Assembly (NCBI GenBank): GCA_020350085.1
Contig: CP070706.1
Span: 3,649,650 to 3,660,107, forward strand
DNA length: 10,458 nucleotides
Source: Acidobacteriota bacterium
GTDB lineage: Bacteria; Acidobacteriota; Polarisedimenticolia; J045
Direction: 5' to 3'
The position numbers were made by a program, and so were the translations under genes. The notes beneath the pieces are model-generated. The model had not been told where the DNA came from and searched no databases. It saw only the letters and a program-made list of their open reading frames with translations. Of the stretch, positions 1 to 5,353 are shown one piece after another (the stretch's first letter is position 1; each line of letters begins with the position of its first letter).

Positions 1-2
1 GG

Positions 3-1109
3 GCGATCTTCATCCACCTCACGCTCGTGCCCTGGCTTCCGGCCTCAGGCGAGCTGAAGACCAAGCCGACGCAACACTCCGTGCGCGAGCTGCGCGCGAT
101 CGGGATTCAGCCCGACATTCTGCTGTGTCGCTGTGATCGTCCGCTGCCGGTCGAGATCAAGCGCAAGATCGCCCTGTTCTGCAACGTCAGCGAGGACCAG
201 GTCATCGCGGCGCCGGACGTCGAGAACATCTACGAAGTGCCATTGCGACTGACCGCCGAGGGCATCGACGAGATCATCGCCAAGCTGCTCGATTTGCCGT
301 TTCGCAAGCGCAACATCTCTGCCTGGCAAGAGCTCGTCGAACGGATTCGCTCACCGCGCGACGAGGTGACGATCGGCATGGTCGGCAAGTACGTCGCCTA
401 CGAGGACTCCTATAAGTCGCTCAACGAGGCGCTGCGTCACGGCGGCTTCGCCCACCAGGTGCGCGTCAAGCTGGAGTTCATCGACTCGGAGAAGCTCGAA
501 AACGGCGACCCGGAGACGTTGATCAACGGCGTCGATGCGGTGCTCGTCCCGGGAGGCTTCGGCGATCGCGGCGTCGAGGGAATGATCCGAGCCGTGCAGT
601 ACGCGCGTGAGACCGGCACGCCGTTTCTGGGCATCTGCCTCGGCATGCAGTGTGCCGTGATCGAAACGGCGCGAAATCTCGCCGGCCTGGGGCGGGCCAA
701 CTCGACCGAGTTCGATGCCAAAACGCCGCACAACGTGATCGACCTGCTGCCCGAGCAGCGAGGCCTCAAGGATCTCGGTGGGACGATGCGACTGGGAGCG
801 AGCCCGATCCGGCTCACGCCACGCTCTCTGGCACAGCTGATGTACGGAGCGGCCGAGATCCGCGAGCGGCATCGCCACCGCTACGAGGTCAACAACGAGT
901 ATTTCGAGCGGCTCGAGCAGGCCGGCCTGAAGTTCTCGGGCATCTTCCCGCAGAAAGAGCTGGTCGAGATCGTCGAGCGCGAAGATCACCCGTGGTTCTT
1001 CGCCTCGCAGTTCCATCCCGAGTTCAAGAGCCGCCCACTGCAGCCGCACCCGGTCTTCCGCGGATTCATCGCTGCCGCCCGCCGCTTCCGGCAGGAGCGC
1101 GGTACATGA
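3..1109 (+). CDS. pyrG: CTP synthase, C-terminal part (5' end outside window)
   Basis: This enzyme makes CTP from UTP, ATP and glutamine in the cytoplasm. The reading frame is open from base 3, so the gene begins before the window; what remains is the end of the synthetase domain and the whole glutamine amidotransferase domain. Visible signatures are the synthetase segment KTKPTQHSV, the GGFGDRGVEGM oxyanion loop, the nucleophile elbow LGICLGMQ with Cys at 636-638, the ANSTEF and DLGGTMRLGA blocks, RHRHRYEVNN, and FHPEF with catalytic His at 1014-1016 and Glu at 1020-1022. The class I amidotransferase triad is therefore intact. The stop codon overlaps the kdsA start as ATGA. CTP is the co-substrate for activating Kdo, which explains the linkage to kds genes; kdsB may lie just upstream, but that is inference. 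Confidence 0.97.
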   Translation, partial: AIFIHLTLVPWLPASGELKTKPTQHSVRELRAIGIQPDILLCRCDRPLPVEIKRKIALFCNVSEDQVIAAPDVENIYEVPLRLTAEGIDEIIAKLLDLPFRKRNISAWQELVERIRSPRDEVTIGMVGKYVAYEDSYKSLNEALRHGGFAHQVRVKLEFIDSEKLENGDPETLINGVDAVLVPGGFGDRGVEGMIRAVQYARETGTPFLGICLGMQCAVIETARNLAGLGRANSTEFDAKTPHNVIDLLPEQRGLKDLGGTMRLGASPIRLTPRSLAQLMYGAAEIRERHRHRYEVNNEYFERLEQAGLKFSGIFPQKELVEIVEREDHPWFFASQFHPEFKSRPLQPHPVFRGFIAAARRFRQERGT

Positions 1110-1969
1110 GCTTGCCGAGCGACGTCGCGGCGGTCGCGATCGCCCCACATGTCCGCTGCGGCGGCGACGCGCCACTTCTGTTCATCGCCGGCACCTGCGT
1201 CATCGAATCGCGCGACAGTGCGCTCGAGCACGCCGAGGTGCTGGCCGAGATCGCGGCCCGGCGTGGCCTGCCGCTGGTGTTCAAGGCCTCGTACGACAAG
1301 GCCAACCGCACGTCGATCGACTCGTTTCGCGGACCGGGGCTCGATGCAGGGCTGGCGATTCTCGCCGAGGTGCGCGAGCGAACCGGGCTGGCCGTGACGT
1401 CGGACGTCCACGAGCCGGCGCAGTGTCGCGAGGCCGGATCGGTGCTCGACATCATTCAGATTCCGGCCTTCCTCTGCCGCCAGACCGACTTGCTGCTCGC
1501 CGCCGCGGCCACCGGCAAGGTGGTCAATGTCAAGAAGGGCCAGTTCCTCGCCCCCTGGGACGTGGGCCCGCTAGTCGAGAAGCTGCGCGCGGGCGGCGCC
1601 GCCGGCGTGATGTTGACGGAGCGAGGCTCCAGCTTCGGCTACAACAATCTCGTCGCCGACATGCGCTCTGTGGCCGTGATGCGCCAGCTCGGCGTGCCGG
1701 TCGTGTTCGACGCCACCCACTCCGTGCAGCGGCCGGGCGGGCTGGGCAAGGCCTCCGGTGGCGAGCCCGAGTTCATCCCGACGCTGGCGCGCGCCGCCGT
1801 GGCCGCCGGTGCGGACGCCGTCTTTCTCGAGGTCCATCGGGAGCCGGCCGAGGCGCTCTCCGACGGTCCCAACGCGCTACGGCTCGATCTGGTCGAGGCT
1901 CTGCTCGTCGAGCTCGGCGCGATCCATCGCGTGGTCCGTGAACACCGCGCACAGAGCGTCGATCGATGA
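1106..1969 (+). CDS. kdsA: 3-deoxy-D-manno-octulosonate 8-phosphate synthase (metal-dependent class)
   Basis: KdsA condenses arabinose-5-phosphate with phosphoenolpyruvate to give Kdo-8-phosphate, the committed Kdo step. The product is 287 residues, the usual family length. The ATG at 1106 overlaps the pyrG stop and has an AGGAG Shine-Dalgarno at 1093-1097, 8 nt upstream, so I chose it over in-frame positions inside pyrG. Visible motifs include FKASYDKANRTS, TSDVHE, FLCRQTDLL, NVKKGQFLAPWD, TERGSSFGYNNLV, FDATHSVQ and SDGPNAL. Cys31 sits in GTCVIES, where the metal-independent E. coli enzyme has Asn. Cys31, His205, Glu242 and Asp253 are spaced 174, 37 and 11, the same as the metal ligands I recall for the Aquifex aeolicus enzyme (Cys11, His185, Glu222, Asp233). 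This indicates the metal-requiring class II form. Confidence 0.97.
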   Translation: MSLPSDVAAVAIAPHVRCGGDAPLLFIAGTCVIESRDSALEHAEVLAEIAARRGLPLVFKASYDKANRTSIDSFRGPGLDAGLAILAEVRERTGLAVTSDVHEPAQCREAGSVLDIIQIPAFLCRQTDLLLAAAATGKVVNVKKGQFLAPWDVGPLVEKLRAGGAAGVMLTERGSSFGYNNLVADMRSVAVMRQLGVPVVFDATHSVQRPGGLGKASGGEPEFIPTLARAAVAAGADAVFLEVHREPAEALSDGPNALRLDLVEALLVELGAIHRVVREHRAQSVDR

Positions 1970-2922
1970 GCTCGGAAGCGGGACGGCGTGTGCTTCGCGT
2001 CGAGGCCCGCTCGCTCGAGGCCCTCGCCGGCCGCCTCGATGAGCAGTTCGACCGTGCGGTCGAAGAGCTGCTCCACGCCAGGGGGCGCGTCGTCGTTACC
2101 GGCATGGGCAAGAGCGGCCTCGTCGCGCGCAAAATCGCCGCGACGCTGGCCTCGACCGGCACACCGGCGTTTCATCTGCATCCCGCCGAGGCGATCCACG
2201 GAGATCTCGGCCTGATCGTCAGCGGCGATGTCGTCATCGCGCTGAGCCACAGCGGTGAGACCGAAGAGATCCTGCGGCTGCTGAACATCATTCGACGGCT
2301 CGATGCGCGCATCATCGCCATCACGGGCCGCACCGACTCGACCCTCGGGCGCGAGGCCGACGTCGTGCTCGATACGTCGGTCGAGGAAGAAGGATGCCCG
2401 CTGGGGCTGGCACCGATGGCCAGCACGACCTGTGCTCTCGCGCTCGGCGATGCCTTGGCCGCCGCACTCATGCTGGCCAAAGGCTTCAGCGAGGAGGACT
2501 TCGCACGGCTGCACCCGGGTGGAAGGCTGGGGCTGAAGCTGGCCCGCGTTTGGCAGGTGATGAAGACTGGCGAGCAGGTGCCGCGCGTGAGCGCTCAAAC
2601 GCAGATGCCCGACGTTGTGCTCGAGATCAGTCGCAAGCGGCTCGGTTGCGCGATGGTCGTCGAAGACGACGGACGGCTAGCGGGAGTAATCACGGACGGC
2701 GACCTGCGGCGGCTGCTCGAGCGCGACAGCGAGCCGATGAGCCGCTGCGCCGCGGAGGTGATGACGATGAATCCGGTCACGATTCGGCCCGATGCCCTCG
2801 CATCTGCGGCGCTGGGTATCATGGAGCAGCGCAAGATCACGATGTTGCCCGTGGTGGGCGAAGAAGGGAAGCTCGAGGGCGTGATACAGATCCATCATCT
2901 GTGGGGCACTCATCTATTCTGA
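1966..2922 (+). CDS. kdsD: Arabinose-5-phosphate isomerase (SIS + CBS pair)
   Basis: KdsD interconverts ribulose-5-phosphate and arabinose-5-phosphate, supplying the substrate of KdsA. The product is 318 residues, close to the family norm. An N-terminal SIS sugar-isomerase domain (about residues 30-165) carries GMGKSG, HPAEAIHGDLG, SHSGETEE and HPGGRLG. A pair of CBS domains follows (about 200-318), with VITDGDLRR and a C-terminal block ending in QIHHLWGTHLF. Lys49, Glu101, Glu142 and His183 keep the spacing of the catalytic set I recall for E. coli KdsD (Lys59, Glu111, Glu152, His193), so the enzyme should be active. Its ATG overlaps the kdsA stop by 4 nt and no strong Shine-Dalgarno is visible, which suggests translational coupling. 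GutQ-type paralogues share the architecture, but the kds context favours KdsD. Confidence 0.96.
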   Translation: MSSEAGRRVLRVEARSLEALAGRLDEQFDRAVEELLHARGRVVVTGMGKSGLVARKIAATLASTGTPAFHLHPAEAIHGDLGLIVSGDVVIALSHSGETEEILRLLNIIRRLDARIIAITGRTDSTLGREADVVLDTSVEEEGCPLGLAPMASTTCALALGDALAAALMLAKGFSEEDFARLHPGGRLGLKLARVWQVMKTGEQVPRVSAQTQMPDVVLEISRKRLGCAMVVEDDGRLAGVITDGDLRRLLERDSEPMSRCAAEVMTMNPVTIRPDALASAALGIMEQRKITMLPVVGEEGKLEGVIQIHHLWGTHLF

Positions 2923-2976
2923 TCTGCGATCCGACCAGCGCTGAGACGAGGGCTCCGCTCACCTTTTTTCGATCAC

Positions 2977-2982
2977 GGGGAG
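2977..2982 (+). promoter_or_regulatory. Shine-Dalgarno of kdsC
   Basis: GGGGAG lies 11 nt before the ATG at 2994. The kdsC frame is open far upstream, inside kdsD, so this site together with the position of the first HAD motif decides the start. Confidence 0.5.
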
Positions 2983-2993
2983 CTTGCCGCCAG

Positions 2994-3497
2994 ATGCCGA
3001 GACGGCCCGATCCCAAGACCCTGGCCCGCCACATTGAGCTGCTGCTGCTCGATGTCGACGGTGTGCTGACCGACGGTGGGCTGTACTACTTCTCGGACGA
3101 CGGCTTCGCCGTGCGATTCGACATCCGTGACGGTCTCGGGCTGGCGCGAGCCCGCGAAGACGGCTTGCTCGTGGGTCTCGTTTCGGGCCGCGAGACGCCC
3201 CAGGTCCGGCGCCGCGCGCGCGAGCTCGGCATCAACGAGGTCCACCTTGGCATCGAGAACAAGGCGGCCGTGCTGGGCGAGATGGTGGCACGCCGCGGCA
3301 TCGCTCTTTCGAAGGTCTGTTTCGTCGGCGACGATCTGATCGATCTGCCGGCGATGGAGCTGGTCGGACTGCCGGTCGCCGTCGCCGATGCCGCGGCCGA
3401 GGTCCGCGCGGCGGCGCTCTACGTCACGCAGCATCGCGGCGGCCGCGGCGCCGTGCGCGAGATCGTGGACCTGATCCTCGACGCACGCCGCACGTAG
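2994..3497 (+). CDS. kdsC: 3-deoxy-D-manno-octulosonate 8-phosphate phosphatase
   Basis: KdsC hydrolyses Kdo-8-phosphate to Kdo and phosphate. It belongs to the small cap-less HAD phosphatases, which work as tetramers. The product is 167 residues, typical for the family. HAD motif I is LLLLDVDGVLTDGG, with nucleophile Asp20 and acid/base Asp22. Motif II is LVSGRET. The motif III lysine lies in GIENKAAVL, and motif IV is FVGDDLIDLPAM. The C-terminal VTQHRGGRGAVREIVDLIL segment is also characteristic, as the family's glycine-rich tail contributes to the active site. A 71-nt spacer separates it from kdsD. In many proteobacteria lptC and lptA follow kdsC; here they do not. Confidence 0.96.
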   Translation: MPRRPDPKTLARHIELLLLDVDGVLTDGGLYYFSDDGFAVRFDIRDGLGLARAREDGLLVGLVSGRETPQVRRRARELGINEVHLGIENKAAVLGEMVARRGIALSKVCFVGDDLIDLPAMELVGLPVAVADAAAEVRAAALYVTQHRGGRGAVREIVDLILDARRT

Positions 3498-3512
3498 TCC
3501 GGACCCCTCAGC

Positions 3513-3583
3513 GATCGCTTCTTGCGCTCGAGCCGGGGACGTGCAGCACGCACGGGGTATCGCATGAGGGATCGCTTGTTGCG
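3513..3583 (+). repeat. Direct repeat pair in the kdsC-lapA spacer
   Basis: The 123-nt spacer 3498-3620 holds two copies of a 14-mer, GATCGCTTCTTGCG at 3513-3526 and GATCGCTTGTTGCG at 3570-3583. They differ at one base and start 57 nt apart. The first copy lies within the palindrome AGCGATCGCT (3510-3519). CCCTCA before copy 1 and TGAGGG before copy 2 also form an inverted pair. An AATAAT at 3595-3600 resembles a -10 box, but no -35 sits at a good distance. The repeats could be a regulator site pair upstream of lapAB; function is unknown. Confidence 0.4.
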
Positions 3584-3608
3584 GCCGGTTCGTGAATAAT
3601 CGACGCCT

Positions 3609-3613
3609 GGAGG
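3609..3613 (+). promoter_or_regulatory. Shine-Dalgarno of lapA-like gene
   Basis: GGAGG sits 7 nt before the ATG at 3621. It is the best ribosome binding site in the plus-strand run and fixes the start of the membrane protein. Independent initiation here fits the 123-nt gap after kdsC. Confidence 0.7.
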
Positions 3614-3620
3614 CAAGCCG

Positions 3621-4010
3621 ATGAGAATCGTCGTGATCGTGCTCACCCTCGCGTTCGCCATTGTCGTGACCTGGATCGCGGTGGCCAACTCGTCCGAGCA
3701 GGTGCGCCTCAGCTTCGCCGTTACTGAGCGCGATGTCTCACTAGCGGAAGTGATTTTCGTCGCCGTGTTCGCGGGTGCGCTCTTTGCCGGACTTCTCGCC
3801 GTGATCGAAGGCTTGGGAGTACGGATGGAGAATCTGCGGCTGAAACGGCGCCTGCGCCGCTTGCAGGAGGAGCTGCACGATCTGAGAAACCTCGGGCTGT
3901 CCGCCGAGTCGATCGGGGAGAGCCGCGCCCGATCAGCGTCGCCATCGCTGCCACCGTCGCCGCCCTCGAAACCGGCGGCACCGCTGGCAGCTTCGTCTGA
4001 CGAGACGTAG
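3621..4010 (+). CDS. lapA: LapA-like (DUF1049) inner-membrane protein
   Basis: This is a 129-residue protein with the DUF1049/LapA layout. Residues about 3-22 form a transmembrane helix (IVVIVLTLAFAIVVTWIAVA) followed by a short loop with the family-like NSSEQVRLSF. A second transmembrane helix spans about 44-65. A basic, charged, coiled-coil-like segment follows (MENLRLKRRLRRLQEELHDL). The last roughly 35 residues are low-complexity Ser/Pro/Ala and probably disordered. In E. coli LapA partners with LapB, which works with FtsH to control LpxC and hence LPS level. Sequence similarity is modest, as is usual for this short family, but the lapB-like gene 6 nt downstream makes the assignment convincing. 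Function in this organism is inferred. Confidence 0.82.
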   Translation: MRIVVIVLTLAFAIVVTWIAVANSSEQVRLSFAVTERDVSLAEVIFVAVFAGALFAGLLAVIEGLGVRMENLRLKRRLRRLQEELHDLRNLGLSAESIGESRARSASPSLPPSPPSKPAAPLAASSDET

Positions 4011-4016
4011 AGCGAC

Positions 4017-5177
4017 ATGTCGCTGCTCGGCTTCGTCATCGCGCTGCTCGCGGGCCTGGTGCTCGGAGCTCTCGTGATGTCCGTCGCCAGCCGCTCGCGC
4101 GCGAGCGATCGTAAGCGCGGTCCGGCAGAGCGACTGGTCCGCGCGGCCCTCTCGCGTCTGGCGGTCGGTGATCATCGCGCGGCGTCCGACGCCCTCAGGC
4201 AGGTCGCGGCGGTCCGTTCGGACGACGAAGCGATCTACTTGCTCCTCGGCGAAGCGCTGCGCCGGGCGGGAGACCTCTCGCGTGCCGAGCGCGCGACCGC
4301 CGTGCTGCTCACGCGACGCGAGCTGCCCGTCGAGATCGCCTCGGCCGGCTGGCTGCTTCGAGGACGGCTGCTCGAAGCGCGGGGGCAGACCGACGAAGCG
4401 CTCGACGCCTACCGCCGCGCCGCGCAAGGCGGGCAGGATCCCGAGCCGTTCGTCGCCGCAGGCCGCTTGCTCTCGCACTCGAGAAGATGGCCGGAAGCGA
4501 TCGAGCAGGCCGAGGCCCTCGCGCGCCTGCAACCCGAGCGCGGGCGACTGATTGCGGCTCGACGACGCTTGCTGCTCGCGCGCGAGAGGCTCGCGGAGGG
4601 TGATGCGTCCCAGGCGCTGGCACTGGCGAAGAAAGCGGTGCACGACGCACCGGAGCTGGCGGCCGCCCGCCTCACCCTCGGCGACGCCATGATCCAGCTC
4701 GGCCGGCGCTCTGCGGCGATCCAGGCCTGGAACGAAGCCGCCTGCATCGCTCCCGCACTCGGCGCCCTCGTCGTCGATCGTCTCGAGCAGATCAGTGGGC
4801 CTGGTGCAGAGCGCGAACGGTTGGCACGCCTCGCCAGCGAGCTGCTCGAGCGGGCACCGGCGGATCGATCGGCGTGGCGGCTGCTCACCTGGCTCGCAGA
4901 CGAGGCGCTCCGCCGCGGCGCGATCGAAGAGGCGAGGTCCTGGGTGAACCGTCTCGAGCGTGAGGCGCCGCGCCTCGCCACGACAGCGCGACTCGCCGCG
5001 AGGCTCGCTGCGGCCGACGACTCGCTGGCGAGCGCGACGCCCCTGCGCCATTTGCTGGGCGAGTGGGAGCGCGACCGGCTGTGGTGGGACCCGTGGCGCT
5101 GCCTGCGCTGCGGGCATGCGCTCGACGAGTTCGAATGGCGCTGTCCGCGGTGTCAGGCGTGGGAATCGTTCGGATGA
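4017..5177 (+). CDS. lapB: LapB-like TPR protein with C-terminal rubredoxin-type metal site
   Basis: The product is 386 residues; E. coli LapB has 389. Residues about 4-24 form an N-terminal transmembrane anchor, followed by a basic stretch (SRSRASDRKRG). Alpha-helical TPR-like repeats fill about residues 40-340, for example RAALSRLAVGDHRAASDALR and LGEALRRAGDLSRAERATAV. The C-terminus is a rubredoxin-like knuckle: Cys362 and Cys365 (CLRCG) and Cys376 and Cys379 in WRCPRCQAW. This matches the E. coli LapB tail, whose metal is needed for function. E. coli LapB binds FtsH and LpxC to promote LpxC turnover and also interacts with LPS assembly. It starts 6 nt after the lapA stop with only a weak ribosome site, so coupling is likely. 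No lpxC or ftsH is in the window. Confidence 0.88.
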   Translation: MSLLGFVIALLAGLVLGALVMSVASRSRASDRKRGPAERLVRAALSRLAVGDHRAASDALRQVAAVRSDDEAIYLLLGEALRRAGDLSRAERATAVLLTRRELPVEIASAGWLLRGRLLEARGQTDEALDAYRRAAQGGQDPEPFVAAGRLLSHSRRWPEAIEQAEALARLQPERGRLIAARRRLLLARERLAEGDASQALALAKKAVHDAPELAAARLTLGDAMIQLGRRSAAIQAWNEAACIAPALGALVVDRLEQISGPGAERERLARLASELLERAPADRSAWRLLTWLADEALRRGAIEEARSWVNRLEREAPRLATTARLAARLAAADDSLASATPLRHLLGEWERDRLWWDPWRCLRCGHALDEFEWRCPRCQAWESFG

Positions 5178-5255
5178 CGCTCAAGCCGAATGATTCGTGA
5201 GCCCTTCGGCCGAAACCCGCATCTGGCCGCTGGCCCGCACTCGGGATCTTCCTGC

Positions 5256-5284
5256 GGCTCGACAGTCCACCGGACTGTCGGGCC
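5256..5284. terminator. Strong 13-bp hairpin between convergent genes
   Basis: The arms GGCTCGACAGTCC and GGACTGTCGGGCC pair over 13 bp, with one T-G (G-U in RNA) position and a 3-nt loop ACC. The stem reads the same way on both strands, so it could act on transcripts from either side. There is no T-run after it in either direction, so it is not a classical intrinsic terminator. Transcript stabilisation, Rho-assisted stopping or a mobile-element end are alternatives. Confidence 0.45.
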
Positions 5285-5319
5285 ATCCAGCAGCCATCTG
5301 CAACGTTGCTGCTCGATGG
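5283..5319. repeat. Second hairpin of the intergenic element
   Basis: CCATCCAGCAGC (5283-5294) pairs with GCTGCTCGATGG (5308-5319) in a 12-position stem with one C-C mismatch and a 13-nt loop. Its first two bases are shared with the neighbouring hairpin, so the two folds compete at their junction. Confidence 0.5.
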
Positions 5320-5353
5320 TTCATGAATCATCCGGCTTGATGTCTGATGGGGG

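Larger units (their letters stand above)
5181..5340. repeat. Palindromic intergenic element bounded by about 21-bp inverted repeats
   Basis: The spacer between the converging lapB and DUF4388 genes is nearly all dyad symmetry. The outer arms are 5181-5201 and 5320-5340: 18 of 21 positions pair as Watson-Crick, two more as G-U, leaving one A-C mismatch. The termini read TCAAGCCG and CGGCTTGA. Inside are the palindrome TTCGGCCGAA (5205-5214), two strong hairpins annotated separately, and the palindrome GCAACGTTGC (5300-5309). The arms begin 3 nt after the lapB stop and end 13 nt before the other gene's stop, so the element fills the gap. No target-site duplication is evident. It may be a bidirectional terminator or a small non-autonomous or REP-like repeat. 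Confidence 0.7.

Noticed and set aside
351..1175. 274-codon minus-strand frame across pyrG
   Set aside because: It is a shadow of pyrG, whose amidotransferase motifs are intact; its translation looks like reverse-frame composition.
3510..3519. GCGATCGC core resembling cyanobacterial HIP1
   Set aside because: I noticed only this one copy, and the gene content does not suggest a cyanobacterium; an isolated palindrome means little.
3419..4039. Minus-strand 206-codon frame across the kdsC-lapA spacer and lapA
   Set aside because: Composition is Arg/Ser/Thr-rich without motifs, whereas the plus strand has a good ribosome site and two transmembrane helices.
5181..5340. Insertion sequence or transposon
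   Set aside because: The inverted repeats enclose no coding capacity for a transposase and no target duplication is visible; it is annotated only as a repeat element.
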